Shown in pieces: positions 19,004-30,153 of a stretch of DNA of 64,000 nt (its first letter is position 1; each line of letters opens with the position of its first letter). The position numbers and the translations under genes are program-made. Below the pieces are notes generated by a model. The model saw only the letters and a program-made list of their open reading frames with translations. It did no database searches and was not told the origin of the DNA. The DNA is from Providencia stuartii (GTDB lineage Bacteria; Pseudomonadota; Gammaproteobacteria; Enterobacterales; Enterobacteriaceae): assembly GCF_029277985.1 (NCBI RefSeq), contig NZ_CP119546.1, positions 2,852,001-2,916,000 of the forward strand, read 5' to 3'.

Positions 19004-20686
19004 ATGAGTGCCGCATCTAAAGAGACCGGAGAAGCTACCAAAGGGTTTGCATCTATTGCATCACGCTTTAAGACTTCCCCCAAAATCCCATTAATGATTG
19101 CTGGCGCCGCCGCGATTGCGGTCGTTGTCGCCCTACTTCTTTGGCTACGCAGCCCTGACTACCGCGTACTTCTGAGTAACCTCAGCGCAAAAGACGGTGG
19201 TGATATCGTCAGTCAATTAACGCAAATGAACGTGCCGTATCAAATTGCCGATAATGGCAGTGCAATTTTGGTACCGGCCGATAAAGTTCATGAATTGCGC
19301 CTAAAATTAGCCCAGTCAGGTTTACCAAAGGGCGGAAATACAGGCTTTGAGCTGTTAGATAAAGAACAGTTTGGTATTAGCCAATTTAGTGAGCAAGTTA
19401 ACTATCAACGTGCATTAGAAGGTGAGTTATCGCGCACGATTGAATCACTCAGTCCAGTGCAAAATGCTCGCGTTCATTTGGCTATTCCTAAACCGACCTT
19501 ATTTGTCCGTGAACAAAAATTACCGACTGCATCTGTTACCGTGGGGTTACTTCCTGGTCGTATGCTCGATGAGGGCCAAATCAATGCCATTATCCACATG
19601 GTATCGAGCAGTGTAACAGGTTTAACAGCCTCAAATGTGACGATTGTTGACCAAACAGGTCGGTTGCTGACTAACAATGACAATAGCCAGCAATCGGCTA
19701 ACAATGCGCAAATAAAAATGACGAAAGAGATGGAGTCTCATCTCAAACAACGTATTGAAGACATTATTTCGCCTTTAGTTGGGCGTGCTAACGTTCATGC
19801 TCAAGTTACCGCACAGATGGATTTCTCAAAAGTTGAGCAAACCTCTGAAGAATATAAGCCAAACCAAACCCCCAATAGTGCGGCGATACGTTCTCGTCAA
19901 AATAGCCATAGCATGCAGAACAATGCTAGTGGTACCGGTGGCGTACCTGGGGCGCTGTCGAATCAACCACCCAGTGCTCCGAGTGCACCAATAACGACGG
20001 ATAAAAAAGAACAAACATCACAGCAAAGCAGTGCTTCTCATAATGGTTCAAGTCATTCTCAAAGTGATGAAACCACCAATTATGAAGTCGACCGTAAAAT
20101 TAGCCATACTCAGCGCCAAATAGGTGTCGTTGAACGGTTGTCCGTTGCAGTGATCATCAACTATTTACCGCAAGAAGGTGAAAATGGTCCACAAATGCAG
20201 CCGTTATCACCGGAAATGATGGAACAAATTGAATCACTTACCCGTGAGGCAATGGGCTATTCGACTGATCGTGGTGACTCATTGAGTATTACAAATTCAC
20301 TGTTCACCAACGATAGCGTCGTAGAAGAACAACCTTCAATGCTTGAGAACCCACAACTTCTCGCACAAGTATTGGATTACGGCAAAATTATCTTAATCGC
20401 TATTATTGCTTGGTTTATGTGGCGTTTTGGTATCAAGCCTCAATGGCTCAAATACCGTCAAACACAGCAAGCCCAAGCAGCAGAGGTGTTTGTTGCGGCT
20501 CAGCCTAAAACCCCTCTCGTCGTTGAAGAAGAAATTAATGAAGATATGGATGAACAAACACGTCGCCGTCTCACTCGCCAACGTGTCAGCGCAGAAATCC
20601 AAAGTCAGCGTATTCGTGAAATGGCAGAAAAAGATCCACAAGTCGTGGCTATGGTCATTCGCCAGTGGTTAGGAAAAGCACAATGA
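19004..20686 (+). CDS. fliF: MS-ring protein FliF
   Basis: Forms the membrane-embedded MS ring, the base on which the export gate, C ring and rod assemble. Two transmembrane helices (about 29-47 and 455-475) flank the periplasmic ring-building domains; a Ser/Gln/Asn-rich linker (about 305-360) precedes [10 protein letters not shown]. The C-terminal cytoplasmic tail binds FliG. The ATG at 19004 (AGGGA 7 nt upstream; 560 residues, E. coli 552) is preferred to one 39 bp earlier. It overlaps fliG by 4 bp and heads fliFGHIJK. Confidence 0.96.
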   Translation: MSAASKETGEATKGFASIASRFKTSPKIPLMIAGAAAIAVVVALLLWLRSPDYRVLLSNLSAKDGGDIVSQLTQMNVPYQIADNGSAILVPADKVHELRLKLAQSGLPKGGNTGFELLDKEQFGISQFSEQVNYQRALEGELSRTIESLSPVQNARVHLAIPKPTLFVREQKLPTASVTVGLLPGRMLDEGQINAIIHMVSSSVTGLTASNVTIVDQTGRLLTNNDNSQQSANNAQIKMTKEMESHLKQRIEDIISPLVGRANVHAQVTAQMDFSKVEQTSEEYKPNQTPNSAAIRSRQNSHSMQNNASGTGGVPGALSNQPPSAPSAPITTDKKEQTSQQSSASHNGSSHSQSDETTNYEVDRKISHTQRQIGVVERLSVAVIINYLPQEGENGPQMQPLSPEMMEQIESLTREAMGYSTDRGDSLSITNSLFTNDSVVEEQPSMLENPQLLAQVLDYGKIILIAIIAWFMWRFGIKPQWLKYRQTQQAQAAEVFVAAQPKTPLVVEEEINEDMDEQTRRRLTRQRVSAEIQSQRIREMAEKDPQVVAMVIRQWLGKAQ

Positions 20687-21675
20687 TATTAAGTGGAACC
20701 GAAAAAAGTGCCGTGATGCTGATGACACTCGGCGAAGATCAGGCAGCTGAAGTTTTCAAGCATTTGAATCCTAAAGAAGTGCAGCAATTGAGTATGGCCG
20801 TCTCGAATATGCGCCAAATCTCTAACAATGAGTTGGCGGAGGTTTTAACAGAATTTGAGGAATCCGCCATTCAATTTGCCGCACTCAATATCAATACGAA
20901 TGATTATTTACGTTCCGTGCTTGTGAAAGCACTGGGTGAAGAGCGTGCCGCTAGCTTACTTGAAGATATCTTTGATAAGCAGGAAAGCACTTCAGGTATT
21001 GAAAGCCTCAATTATATGGAACCGCAAACCGTTGCCGATATTATTCGTGACGAACATCCACAGATTATTGCTACGATTTTAGTCCATCTGAAGCGTAACC
21101 TGGCTGCGGATGTTTTAGAGCTATTCGAAGAGCGTCAACGCAACGATATTATGCTACGTATCGCAACCTTTGGTGGCGTTCAACCAGCAGCGTTAGCTGA
21201 ATTGACCGAAGTGCTAAATAACCTGCTTGATGGACAAAACCTCAAACGCAGCAAAATGGGTGGCGTAAGAACTGCTGCTGAAATTATTAACTTGATGAAA
21301 AATCAGCAAGAAGAAAGCGTTATTAATGCGATGCGTGATTACGATGGCGAACTGGCACAACGCATTATTGATGAAATGTTCCTATTCGAAAATCTTATCG
21401 AAGTCGACAATCGCAGCATTCAGCGCATTCTACAAGAAGTTTCCAACGACTCGTTGGTTATCGCGCTCAAAGGCAGCAATCAAGCTCTACGAGACCATTT
21501 CCTCAACAATATGGCTGTTCGTGCTGCTGAAATTGTTCGTGACGATTTGGAGTCCCGTTCACCAGTACGCATGTCTCAAGTCGAAAACGAGCAGAAAGCG
21601 ATTCTTATGATCGTTCGCCGCCTAGCAGAGAAAGGCGAAATCACCATTGGTGGTGGAGATGATGTCTATGTCTAA
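20683..21675 (+). CDS. fliG: Rotor switch protein FliG
   Basis: The C-ring protein that contacts MotA and generates torque. It has 330 residues from the ATG that overlaps the fliF stop (E. coli 331). The N-terminal FliF-binding, middle EHPQ-containing (DEHPQIIA) and C-terminal motor domains (charged helix with [21 protein letters not shown]) are all conserved. It is translationally coupled to fliF and overlaps fliH. Confidence 0.96.
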   Translation: MILSGTEKSAVMLMTLGEDQAAEVFKHLNPKEVQQLSMAVSNMRQISNNELAEVLTEFEESAIQFAALNINTNDYLRSVLVKALGEERAASLLEDIFDKQESTSGIESLNYMEPQTVADIIRDEHPQIIATILVHLKRNLAADVLELFEERQRNDIMLRIATFGGVQPAALAELTEVLNNLLDGQNLKRSKMGGVRTAAEIINLMKNQQEESVINAMRDYDGELAQRIIDEMFLFENLIEVDNRSIQRILQEVSNDSLVIALKGSNQALRDHFLNNMAVRAAEIVRDDLESRSPVRMSQVENEQKAILMIVRRLAEKGEITIGGGDDVYV

Positions 21676-22399
21676 TTCATCGATTCCTCCGCATGCATGG
21701 CAGCCTTGGCAATTACGCGAGTTGAACCAGTGGGACCTTAACTCTTCAGGGTTACCTTCCGCTGATGAACAGCCTGAACCTGATAAACCTAAAGTGCCCT
21801 GCCTTGAACCACAAGAGGTACTAGAGCAGATTAATATTCTCGATAACCTAAAAGAAGAAGCGCATCGTGCTGGCTATCAACAAGGTTATGATTTGGGGAA
21901 AAAAGAAGGTTATCAAGCAGGCTTTGAGCAAGGGCTTCGCGCGGGTGAAGAACAAGGCCGCCAACAAGCATTAGCGCAAGAGCAACCCATTATTGAAACA
22001 TGGCAAAAACTACTCTCTGAGTTTAATTATTCATTAGATAGTTTCGATACCGTGATCACAACAAAGCTGTTGCAAATCGCTTTAACCGCTGCAAAACAGG
22101 TACTGGGGCAATCAACCATCTGTGACGGTACCGCTCTACTTGAAGAAATCAGCCATTTGCTACAGCAAAAACCTATTTTTACTGGGCAACCTGAGTTACA
22201 CGTTAACCCAGCGCATACCGAACTGATCGAACAGCATTTAGGCTCACTGCTGAGCTTAAACGGCTGGCGCTTAGTGGGTGACCCCAAGTTACACCTTGGG
22301 GGTTGTCGCGTTGTCGCTGAAGAGGGTGAAATCGATATGACCGTTGCAACACGCTGGCAGGAATTGTGCCGTCTTTATGCGCCGGAGACCCTATCATGA
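21668..22399 (+). CDS. fliH: Flagellar export ATPase stator FliH
   Basis: The cytoplasmic stator/regulator of the FliI ATPase in the flagellar export apparatus. The diagnostic central run of GxxxG-type repeats ([20 protein letters not shown] region, about residues 65-95) is clear, followed by the C-terminal FliI-binding domain. Several in-frame ATGs overlap the fliG end (21659, 21662, 21668); 21668 fits best with GGAG 9 nt upstream and gives 243 residues. It overlaps fliI by 4 bp. Confidence 0.93.
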   Translation: MSNSSIPPHAWQPWQLRELNQWDLNSSGLPSADEQPEPDKPKVPCLEPQEVLEQINILDNLKEEAHRAGYQQGYDLGKKEGYQAGFEQGLRAGEEQGRQQALAQEQPIIETWQKLLSEFNYSLDSFDTVITTKLLQIALTAAKQVLGQSTICDGTALLEEISHLLQQKPIFTGQPELHVNPAHTELIEQHLGSLLSLNGWRLVGDPKLHLGGCRVVAEEGEIDMTVATRWQELCRLYAPETLS

Positions 22400-23763
22400 C
22401 AGTACGAATGAGCCGTTGGATTGCCGCACTGGAAGGGTTTGAATCACGTATGAAAGGGATCCCAATGACACGCCATTATGGGCGTTTGACTAAAATTACC
22501 GGTTTAGTCATGGAAGCTGAAGGCATCAAAATGCCATTGGGAGCCACTTGTATTATTGAGCGTACTATCAATGGCCGCCATGACGAGGTGGTTTGTGAAG
22601 TCGTTGGATTTAATGGTTCGCGCATGTTACTGATGCCGCTTGCGGATCTCGAAGGCATTGCGCCGGGAGCGCGTGTCTATGCACAAACAACGGGAGATGA
22701 TGGGCAAACTAGCCGTTTATTACCTCTCGGGGATGAGCTATTAGGGCGTATTTTAGATGCGCAAGGCACCCCTCTTGACGGCAAGGGGCCGCTTGATGTT
22801 AAGCAACGTGCTCCCTTGATCACTCCACCAATCAACCCACTAGAGCGTACACCTATCCACAGTGTTTTGGATGTGGGGGTTCGAGCGATCAATGCCCTAC
22901 TCACTGTGGGTCGAGGGCAGCGCATGGGCCTGTTTGCCGGTTCTGGCGTGGGGAAAAGTGTCCTGCTTGGGATGATGGCGCGTTTCACACAAGCTGACAT
23001 CATTGTCGTTGGCCTCATCGGAGAGCGTGGGCGCGAAGTTAAAGATTTTATTGAAAATATTTTGGGGGCAGAAGGTTTAAAACGAGCAGTGGTTGTTGCG
23101 GCGCCTGCCGATGTTTCACCATTACTACGCATGCAAGGTGCCTCCTATGCTACCCGTATCGCCGAGTATTTTCGTGACCTTGGTAAGAATGTTTTACTGA
23201 TTATGGACTCCCTGACGCGTTATAGCATGGCACAACGGGAAATCGCTTTAGCCATTGGAGAACCGCCTGCGACCAAAGGCTATCCGCCATCTGTTTTTGC
23301 CAAATTACCCGCATTGGTTGAGCGCGCAGGTAATGGCAAAAATGGTGGCTCAATTACCGCCTTTTATACGGTGCTAACGGAAGGGGATGATCAGCAAGAC
23401 CCTATCGCGGATTCTGCTCGCGCTATTCTTGACGGTCATATCGTATTATCACGCTCGCTGGCTGAATCAGGTCACTACCCCGCTATTGATATTGAGGCCT
23501 CAATCAGCCGAGCCATGACTGAATTAATTGATAAGCAACATTATCGCCAAATTCAACGCTTTAAGCAGCTGACTTCCAGTTATCAACGAAATCGTGACCT
23601 CATTAATGTGGGTGCCTATGCAGCAGGCAGCGATCCGCTGCTAGATATGGCCATTCAATATTACCCTCGTATGTCTAAATTTTTGCAACAAGATATCGAT
23701 GAGCGCTGCGACTATCAAAGCGCTTGTGAACAATTGGCGCATGCGGTTCCTAATGAGTCATGA
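22396..23763 (+). CDS. fliI: Flagellum-specific export ATPase FliI
   Basis: The hexameric cytoplasmic ATPase that feeds export substrates into the type III gate. Walker A ([13 protein letters not shown]), the GERGREV loop and Walker B ([20 protein letters not shown]) are intact; the DCCD-type Glu region is present. It has 455 residues from the ATG overlapping the fliH stop (E. coli 457). Confidence 0.97.
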   Translation: MTVRMSRWIAALEGFESRMKGIPMTRHYGRLTKITGLVMEAEGIKMPLGATCIIERTINGRHDEVVCEVVGFNGSRMLLMPLADLEGIAPGARVYAQTTGDDGQTSRLLPLGDELLGRILDAQGTPLDGKGPLDVKQRAPLITPPINPLERTPIHSVLDVGVRAINALLTVGRGQRMGLFAGSGVGKSVLLGMMARFTQADIIVVGLIGERGREVKDFIENILGAEGLKRAVVVAAPADVSPLLRMQGASYATRIAEYFRDLGKNVLLIMDSLTRYSMAQREIALAIGEPPATKGYPPSVFAKLPALVERAGNGKNGGSITAFYTVLTEGDDQQDPIADSARAILDGHIVLSRSLAESGHYPAIDIEASISRAMTELIDKQHYRQIQRFKQLTSSYQRNRDLINVGAYAAGSDPLLDMAIQYYPRMSKFLQQDIDERCDYQSACEQLAHAVPNES

Positions 23764-23770
23764 GGGTTAG

Positions 23771-24214
23771 ATGAGTAAAAACAATGCGTTAACTACATTA
23801 TTGAGTTTGGCTATTGAGGCTTCTGAGGAAGCCGCAAAGGTTTTAGCCCAAGTTAGACAAACGCAAGTACAGATGACTCAACAACTCAATATGCTAGAAA
23901 ACTATCAGACTGAGTACCGACAAAAGCTCAATCAGACACTGCATAGCGGGATAGATGCCGATAAATGGCAAAACTATCAACAGTTTTTAGTGACATTAGA
24001 GCTGACAATTGAGCAACAGCAGCAACAGTTATCCCTATGGGAACAACGTGTCAATGAAGCAAACCGTCACTGGCAGGAAAAACAACAGCGGGTCAATGCT
24101 TTCGATACTTTAATTCAACGTGCTGAGCAGACTAAAAATCAGCGCTTAAGCCGATTAGAGCAAAAGCAAATGGATGAATATGCTCAACGTGCAACGTTAC
24201 GGAGAAACCAATAA
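23771..24214 (+). CDS. fliJ: Flagellar export chaperone FliJ
   Basis: A coiled-coil protein that sits in the FliI hexamer and carries chaperones to the gate. Its 147 residues (E. coli 147) are almost wholly Gln/Glu-rich helix with heptad spacing, as expected. It lies 7 bp after fliI and ends where fliK begins. Confidence 0.93.
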   Translation: MSKNNALTTLLSLAIEASEEAAKVLAQVRQTQVQMTQQLNMLENYQTEYRQKLNQTLHSGIDADKWQNYQQFLVTLELTIEQQQQQLSLWEQRVNEANRHWQEKQQRVNAFDTLIQRAEQTKNQRLSRLEQKQMDEYAQRATLRRNQ

Positions 24215-25573
24215 ATGGACGTCAATACGCATAACGCCGCCAAGGCAGCCATCACAAACAGTAAAAATATCGGTAACGCACAACAAAACGAGCCGCGTTT
24301 TGAGGATAACCAAGCGCCTGCGGTGCCTTTTCAAGCTGTGTTGGATAACCAGCAGCCAGCGCCACAAAAAACATCGACTAATCATTCTACGTTAGAAAAT
24401 GCGCCTAACAGCACCTCGGTGTCGACAAATACGCCGACAGCAGCGGCTGAGCGTGATACCTCACCGATTAAGGATAAAACTGAACACGCGATTGACCAGC
24501 TCAATTATAGCCGCCACATACGCAACGAAGCGAACCAACCGGCGTTACGGGCACAGTTACTGAACCAAGCAGATGCTGTCGAACAAGTGTGGTTAACCAA
24601 CCTAAAAAGTGATTTAAATCAGCAAGCGCTTGCGTCGGTATCCACGAAGTTTGCCGATGGTCATCGTTCAGCTTTGGTGCCTTTTGCGCAAAAAATATCA
24701 CCACTCAATAGCCAATTGGTCGCTAACCCCGACGCTGATGAAAGCACTGATTTTCGTGCACAAATGCAGCTAGCTGAAGATGAGGAGTCGACATCAATCG
24801 CGGCATTTATTAAAAACGAGAAACAAGAACGTAAAGACCAGCCGCTATTTTCCCTTAACGATAAACGCGAAATACCGGCTAAAGAGTTAACTCACGACTT
24901 TATGCCATTAAATAAAAAACTGGCTGATAAAGACCCACTTTCTGTAACACAAAACGTCTCCGTTGTGGATAACAGTCAAAATATCAAAGGAGCATTTACA
25001 TCAACTGTGGAGAATGGTTCCTTTCAGGTGACACCAACACAAACCGTGGTAGGCACAACTGTCAATTTGGCAGCACCACTCGTTAACTCACATGCAGCTT
25101 CCGCCAATATGCCTGTTGTGCCAATGCCATCCGGAGTGCCTTTAGGGAGTGACGCATGGCAACAGCAATTAAACCAACACATGTTGTTTTTCTCACGCCA
25201 AGGTATTTCACATGCGCAAATACGTTTACATCCAGAAGAGCTAGGCTCCTTGAATGTTCATCTGCGTATTGAAGATAACCAAGCGGTAATGCATTTTGTT
25301 TCGCCACATAGCCACGTACGGGCCGCCATGGAAACGATGATGCCGATGCTACGTAATGCGTTGCAGGAAAGTGGCATTCATCTTGCTCAAGGTTCTGTTG
25401 GGCAAGATAACTTTAGTGATCAAAATGGCTCAGATGCACATTCGCAAAACAGCCATGAACACCAACTTCATACCCGCCATTCTGTGGGAGGCGTTGTGAA
25501 TAGTGACTCGGTAACCGCCACGCATATTACCTCGATTGCTCACTCTCGAGGAGGAATCGACACATTCGCTTAA
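24215..25573 (+). CDS. fliK: Hook-length control protein FliK
   Basis: The exported molecular ruler that switches the export gate from rod/hook to filament substrates. The long disordered N-terminal part (Ala/Asn/Gln/Thr-rich, about 1-300) is poorly conserved. The C-terminal switch domain (about 310-410) is typical: ISHAQIRLHPEELGSLNVHL then a V..H..VRA helix. At 452 residues it is longer than E. coli (375), so the ruler is longer. The last His/Ser-rich 45 residues are unconserved. Confidence 0.94.
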   Translation: MDVNTHNAAKAAITNSKNIGNAQQNEPRFEDNQAPAVPFQAVLDNQQPAPQKTSTNHSTLENAPNSTSVSTNTPTAAAERDTSPIKDKTEHAIDQLNYSRHIRNEANQPALRAQLLNQADAVEQVWLTNLKSDLNQQALASVSTKFADGHRSALVPFAQKISPLNSQLVANPDADESTDFRAQMQLAEDEESTSIAAFIKNEKQERKDQPLFSLNDKREIPAKELTHDFMPLNKKLADKDPLSVTQNVSVVDNSQNIKGAFTSTVENGSFQVTPTQTVVGTTVNLAAPLVNSHAASANMPVVPMPSGVPLGSDAWQQQLNQHMLFFSRQGISHAQIRLHPEELGSLNVHLRIEDNQAVMHFVSPHSHVRAAMETMMPMLRNALQESGIHLAQGSVGQDNFSDQNGSDAHSQNSHEHQLHTRHSVGGVVNSDSVTATHITSIAHSRGGIDTFA

Positions 25574-25736
25574 TTTTTAAACAAGAGGTGGTGATTTCCT
25601 ATTTAAAGCGCCGAGTTACCCCCTTTTTGTTTCGTTTTTCCCCCCTTTAGTCTGGCTCAAGCAAGCCATAATGCTAAAGATACAAAATAAAAAGCCCATG
25701 TTGGGTTTAGTCTTCATAAATAGGAATTTTGCTAAC
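25574..25736 (+). promoter_or_regulatory. Probable fliLMNOPQR promoter region
   Basis: The only sizeable gap in the fliF-fliR run. It contains poly-T/C tracts (about 25616-25650) and a small hairpin near 25690. A class 2 promoter is expected here by analogy with E. coli; no clear -10/-35 was identified. Confidence 0.35.
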
Positions 25737-26219
25737 ATGTCGTCTTCAAGCAATGCATCTAAAAGTTCAAATAAAGGGCTGCTCGTACTGCTTACCCTTC
25801 TTGCCATTGCCGGTGTAGGTTTTGGTGGTTATACATGGTGGACAACACAGCAGATAGCAAAATCAGCAAATGAAGAAGACACCCCATCTAACATTAGCCA
25901 ACCTATTTTTATGGATTTAGAACCTTTTACGGTCAATCTTCCCGGCCTCAATGAAGCCCCTGACCGTGTGTTGTATATCAATATTACATTACGTTTAGGC
26001 AATGAAAAATCACGTAAGCAACTGCATGACTACTTACCCGAAGTACGTAGCCGACTGCTATTACTGCTATCGGAACAAAAATCAAAAGTCCTCAGTAGTC
26101 ATGAAGGTAAATTGCAATTAATGCAATCTATTAAAGACACTTTGTCGCCGACGATGATCCCTGGTGAAAAAGATCAGCAAATCACAGACGTACTATTTAC
26201 GACATTTATTTTACGGTAA
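25737..26219 (+). CDS. fliL: Basal-body stator-associated protein FliL
   Basis: A single-span inner-membrane protein that supports stator function. A Ser/Asn/Lys N-terminus is followed by the membrane helix (about 17-37, LLVLLTLLAIAGVGFGGYTWW) and the periplasmic domain with DLEPFTVNL. From the ATG at 25737 it has 160 residues (E. coli 154); the upstream 22 codons have no family counterpart. Confidence 0.94.
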   Translation: MSSSSNASKSSNKGLLVLLTLLAIAGVGFGGYTWWTTQQIAKSANEEDTPSNISQPIFMDLEPFTVNLPGLNEAPDRVLYINITLRLGNEKSRKQLHDYLPEVRSRLLLLLSEQKSKVLSSHEGKLQLMQSIKDTLSPTMIPGEKDQQITDVLFTTFILR

Positions 26220-26224
26220 TTCAG

Positions 26225-27232
26225 ATGAGCGATAATATTTTATCTCAGGCTGAAATCGATGCGTTGCTCAATGATGACGCACCGGCGTCGAATGAATCAG
26301 CGACACAATCGAAAGACAAAGAACACATTCGTCCCTACGATCCAAATACGCAACGTCGCGTTATTCGTGAACGCATGCAATCTCTCGAAATTATTAATGA
26401 GCGCTTTGCTCGTCAATTTCGGATGGGGTTGTTTAATATGTTACGCCGTAGCCCGGATATTACTGTTGGGGGAATAAAGATCGAGCCTTATCATGAATTT
26501 GCTCGTAACTTGCCAGTTCCTACTAACTTGAACCTGATTCATATGCCGCCTTTGCGCGGTACGGCTTTATTCACTTTTGAGCCGGCCTTAGTGTATATCG
26601 CTGTCGATAACTTGTTTGGTGGTGATGGGCGGTTTCCCGTTCGTTCAGAAGGTAAGGAGTTCACCAATACTGAACAGCGCATCATCAACCGAATGCTAAA
26701 GCTAGCGCTTAGCGCTTATCGCGATGCTTGGAAACCTATCGCAGATATTGATGTGGAATATGTGCGCTCGGAAATGCAGGTAAAATTCACCAATATCACA
26801 ACGTCACCGAATGACATTGTGGTGACAACCCCCTTTTTGGTTGAAATCGGCAATACCATCGGTGAATTTAGTATTTGTATTCCTATCGCCATGATAGAGC
26901 CTTTACGTGAACGGTTAATTAACCCGCCAGTAGAGCAAGGCCACCAAGAAAATGAGGCTTGGGTGAGTAATTTAGTCACACAAGTCAAACGTTCTGAGTT
27001 AGAACTCGTCGCGAATTTTGTCGATATTCCATTACGAATATCTCGCTTACTGCAATTGCAAAAAGGGGATGTTATTCCTATCGAGAAGCCAGATCGCCTC
27101 ATCGTGAGCGTTGATGGTGTGCCAGTATTAACCAGCCAATACGGCGCGCAAAATGGCCAATATGCATTGCGTGTAGAACATTTGATTAACCCTGTTTTAA
27201 ACACTCTAGATGAGGAAAGTACCAATGAGTGA
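26225..27232 (+). CDS. fliM: Switch protein FliM
   Basis: The C-ring component that receives phospho-CheY. The CheY-binding N-terminal motif MSDNILSQAEIDALLN is exact. The CheC-like middle domain and the FliN-like C-terminal domain complete a 335-residue protein (E. coli 334). It lies 5 bp after fliL and overlaps fliN by 8 bp. Confidence 0.97.
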   Translation: MSDNILSQAEIDALLNDDAPASNESATQSKDKEHIRPYDPNTQRRVIRERMQSLEIINERFARQFRMGLFNMLRRSPDITVGGIKIEPYHEFARNLPVPTNLNLIHMPPLRGTALFTFEPALVYIAVDNLFGGDGRFPVRSEGKEFTNTEQRIINRMLKLALSAYRDAWKPIADIDVEYVRSEMQVKFTNITTSPNDIVVTTPFLVEIGNTIGEFSICIPIAMIEPLRERLINPPVEQGHQENEAWVSNLVTQVKRSELELVANFVDIPLRISRLLQLQKGDVIPIEKPDRLIVSVDGVPVLTSQYGAQNGQYALRVEHLINPVLNTLDEESTNE

Positions 27233-27641
27233 GGCGAAAAATTCTCCTGATGCATCAACCAATCACGACAGTGAAGATTTATGGGCTGAGGCATTAGAGC
27301 AACAAAAGAAAGCGGAATCCGCCTCTGCCGGTGCACAGGCGTTTGCAAATCTCGATGGCCAAAATGCACTCAATCAGCTGTCTGATATTAACCTGATTAT
27401 GGATATCCCCGTTCGTCTTTCAGTCGAATTAGGGCGTACCAAAATGACGATCAAGAAGCTATTAAGTTTATCGCAAGGGTCTGTCGTTGCGCTTGATGGA
27501 TTAGCGGGTGAACCTTTGGATATCCTCATTAATGGCTATTTAATCGCCCAAGGTGAAGTGGTCGTGGTGTCAGATAACTATGGTATTCGCATCACCGACA
27601 TTATTACGCCATCGGAACGTATGCGCCGTTTAAGTCGTTAA
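27225..27641 (+). CDS. fliN: Switch protein FliN
   Basis: The most abundant C-ring protein; also docks FliH. A variable N-terminal 50 residues is followed by the SpoA domain (about 55-138: DIPVRLSVELGRTKM, GEPLDILINGYLIAQGEVVV). The ATG at 27225 with GAGGAAA upstream gives 138 residues (E. coli 137). Confidence 0.96.
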   Translation: MSEAKNSPDASTNHDSEDLWAEALEQQKKAESASAGAQAFANLDGQNALNQLSDINLIMDIPVRLSVELGRTKMTIKKLLSLSQGSVVALDGLAGEPLDILINGYLIAQGEVVVVSDNYGIRITDIITPSERMRRLSR

Positions 27642-27660
27642 TATGGCAATGGGGAGTGAC

Positions 27661-28089
27661 ATGAAAACAACACCATTTATTAGCCACACAGAACAGCCTA
27701 GCAACCAAACGCCCCCGGCAATTAGCAACAGTGACAGCTTAGCGCAAATTTCAGGCGCTTTAGGCGGCATCATCTTATTGATACTCGCTGGCGCTTGGTT
27801 GGTAAAAAAAATCGGTTTTGCCCCAAAAAGTTTCGGTAAAAACCCATTAGTAAACGTGAAAAGTCACTGTTCACTCGGTAATAAAGAGCGTGTTGTGGTC
27901 GTTGAGATAAATAATGAATGGTTAGTGTTAGGTGTTACTGCACAATCCGTGAATTTGTTGCATCAATGCCCTGCTAAGCAAGCAACAACGTTAACATCGG
28001 TGACTGAACCACTGACATTTCAGTCTCTTCTGAAGAAAAAACAAGAAGCCGCTCAGCAAGCGGCCTCCAACATCTCCTCTTGTCAATAA
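27661..28089 (+). CDS. fliO: Flagellar export protein FliO
   Basis: A bitopic membrane protein that helps assemble the FliP ring of the export gate. It has one hydrophobic helix (about 30-48, GALGGIILLILAGAWLV) and a cytoplasmic domain with HCSLGNKERVVVVEI. The start is placed at 27661 (GGGGAG 4 nt before); an ATG at 27643 right after fliN is the alternative. Sequence is weakly conserved, and position supports the call. Confidence 0.9.
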   Translation: MKTTPFISHTEQPSNQTPPAISNSDSLAQISGALGGIILLILAGAWLVKKIGFAPKSFGKNPLVNVKSHCSLGNKERVVVVEINNEWLVLGVTAQSVNLLHQCPAKQATTLTSVTEPLTFQSLLKKKQEAAQQAASNISSCQ

Positions 28090-28101
28090 TTGGAAGCACA
28101 C

Positions 28102-28845
28102 ATGTTCCCTTTGAAATCTACCACTGTGATCGCTTCATTATTATTCATACTACCAACACACGCTCTGGCGGCTTTGCCTCCCATCATAAGTCAAACGCTA
28201 CCTGATGGGGGGCAAAGCTGGTCATTGCCCGTTCAAACACTACTTTTTTTAACTTTGCTTGGTTTTATTCCTGCACTTTTGTTAATGATGACCAGCTTTA
28301 CACGCATTATCATTGTGTTAGGTCTATTACGTAACGCTCTTGGTACCCCTTCAGCACCACCAAACCAAGTGTTATTAGGACTTGCGCTCTTTCTGACATT
28401 TTTTGTGATGTCACCTGTTGCAGACCAAGCTTATCGCGAAGCTTATCAACCGTTTAGTGAAGATAAGATCAGTTTAGAAACGGCTTTAGAACGGGGAACC
28501 GCCCCATTTCGTACCTTTATGCTAGGACAAACCCGTGAAACTGATTTAGCTCTGTTTGCTCGAATAGCAAAAGTCGGTGATATCCAAGAAGCTAAAGATG
28601 TTCCTATGCGAATTTTGGTGCCGGCTTTTATTACCAGCGAACTCAAAACCGCTTTTCAAATCGGGTTTACTATTTTTATTCCATTTTTAATCATAGACTT
28701 AGTGGTTGCTAGTGTTTTGATGGCGCTCGGTATGATGATGGTTCCACCTGCGACAGTTTCGTTGCCATTTAAATTGATGTTATTTGTTTTAGTGGATGGC
28801 TGGCAGTTATTACTCGGTTCTTTATCACAAAGCTTTTTTAATTAG
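28102..28845 (+). CDS. fliP: Export gate protein FliP
   Basis: A core subunit of the FliPQR export channel. A cleavable signal peptide (to about ALA at 20) precedes four membrane segments; [22 protein letters not shown] and the [22 protein letters not shown] stretch are diagnostic. The ATG at 28102 with GGAAG 5 nt before is preferred to the TTG at 28090; this gives 247 residues (E. coli 245). Confidence 0.97.
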   Translation: MFPLKSTTVIASLLFILPTHALAALPPIISQTLPDGGQSWSLPVQTLLFLTLLGFIPALLLMMTSFTRIIIVLGLLRNALGTPSAPPNQVLLGLALFLTFFVMSPVADQAYREAYQPFSEDKISLETALERGTAPFRTFMLGQTRETDLALFARIAKVGDIQEAKDVPMRILVPAFITSELKTAFQIGFTIFIPFLIIDLVVASVLMALGMMMVPPATVSLPFKLMLFVLVDGWQLLLGSLSQSFFN

Positions 28846-28891
28846 CAATAAACATCATTTATTCATTGAGTTATTTAAATAAGGAATAACG

Positions 28892-29161
28892 ATGACACCT
28901 GAATCAGTTATGGCAATGGGTACCGAAGCGATGAAGATTGCTTTAATGTTAGCCGCCCCATTATTGCTCGCTGCACTATTCGCGGGGTTGATCATTAGCT
29001 TGCTGCAAGCGGCTACACAGGTGAATGAAATGACCCTATCATTTATTCCTAAAATTCTCTCTGTTATTGCTGTCATTATTATTGCGGGTCCATGGATGCT
29101 CAATTTATTGCTGGACTATATGCGCACCCTATTCAGTAATTTACCATTCATCATTGGCTAA
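28892..29161 (+). CDS. fliQ: Export gate protein FliQ
   Basis: A small two-helix membrane subunit of the export channel. It has 89 residues, as in E. coli; it begins MTPESVMAMGTEAMKIAL and contains the SLLQAATQVNEMTLSFIPK loop. It follows fliP by 46 bp and is 2 bp before fliR. Confidence 0.96.
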   Translation: MTPESVMAMGTEAMKIALMLAAPLLLAALFAGLIISLLQAATQVNEMTLSFIPKILSVIAVIIIAGPWMLNLLLDYMRTLFSNLPFIIG

Positions 29162-29163
29162 TC

Positions 29164-29946
29164 ATGTTAACGATGACTAGTGAAACACTCACTCTCTGGC
29201 TCAGCCAAGGCTTTTATCCTTTCATACGCCTTTTAGCGCTGTTCGGTACAGCGCCCTTTTTTAATGAAAAACAATCGATTACTAAAGTCAGAGTGATATT
29301 AGCTTTTTTTGTGATTTTGATCGTATCACCTCAACTTCCTGTCGTGAATATTCCATTATTTTCAGCAATGGGCTTATGGGTGATAGTGCAACAGCTGGTT
29401 ATTGGCGTTGCTATAGGCTTAACCATGCAGATGGCATTTGCTGCTGTACGCCATGCAGGGGAAGTGATTGGTTTACAGATGGGATTATCTTTTGCCACCT
29501 TTTTCGACCCTACAGGTGGCCCTAACATGCCCATTTTAGGTCGAATTCTAAATCTGATTATGTTGTTGTTATTTCTCTCATTTGATGGACATTTATGGTT
29601 GATTTATATTCTTGTTCATTCATTTGAGCTGATCCCAATTCAGGTTTCGCCTCTAAATCGCGATGGATTTTGGTCATTGGTGCAATTTGCCAATAGCATT
29701 TTTATCAATGGGTTAATGTTGGCATTACCATTTATTACGCTATTTTTAATTCTTAACTTAGCACTGGGTATTCTGAATCGCATGACACCACAACTTTCTG
29801 TATTTGTGGTCGGTTTCCCACTGACACTCACGATTGGTATTAGCATGCTCGGGTTGATTATTTCAATTTTACCGCGTTATAGTGAACGCCTTATCCATCA
29901 AGCTTTTGAACAGCTTTCATTAATGTTTGGGTTATTTTCTGGATAA
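29164..29946 (+). CDS. fliR: Export gate protein FliR
   Basis: The single FliR subunit of the FliPQR gate, with about six membrane segments. It has 260 residues (E. coli 261). VGLQMG-like segment VIGLQMGLSFATFFDPTGGPNMPI is characteristic. It is last in the fliL-R run; a second ATG at 29173 is an alternative start. Confidence 0.95.
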   Translation: MLTMTSETLTLWLSQGFYPFIRLLALFGTAPFFNEKQSITKVRVILAFFVILIVSPQLPVVNIPLFSAMGLWVIVQQLVIGVAIGLTMQMAFAAVRHAGEVIGLQMGLSFATFFDPTGGPNMPILGRILNLIMLLLFLSFDGHLWLIYILVHSFELIPIQVSPLNRDGFWSLVQFANSIFINGLMLALPFITLFLILNLALGILNRMTPQLSVFVVGFPLTLTIGISMLGLIISILPRYSERLIHQAFEQLSLMFGLFSG

Positions 29947-29968
29947 ATAATACAGATGAATAATTTTA

Positions 29969-30000
29969 AAATAAGTAGTACCGCATATAACTACTTATTT
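29969..30000 (+). terminator. Hairpin after fliR
   Basis: AAATAAGTAG / CTACTTATTT is a perfect 10 bp stem with a 12 nt loop, 22 bp after the fliR stop. There is no good T-run after it. Confidence 0.5.
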
Positions 30001-30134
30001 GCACACCTATATTTCATTTAAACATTAATAAGAGTAAGTTAAACAGCAGCCTTAACTTAAGGTGCTTTGTTATAATAACTATCTCAATAAACATAATTAG
30101 TCCTTAATATACCTTAGTAAATAAAAAATCCATA

Positions 30135-30153
30135 TTAACAGTAAAATTATCGA
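30135..30153 (+). repeat. 19 bp direct repeat, copy 1
   Basis: TTAACAGTAAAATTATCGA here matches 18 of 19 bases at 30320-30338. The second copy fills the space between two CRISPR repeat relics. Confidence 0.5.

Noticed and set aside
25690..25710. Small AAGCCC hairpin before fliL
   Set aside because: Short stem, three-base loop and no clear role; mentioned only in the fliL promoter region entry.
26716..27369. 217-codon minus-strand frame opposite fliM and fliN
   Set aside because: Crosses two well-supported overlapping genes on the plus strand and has no ribosome site or recognisable domain.
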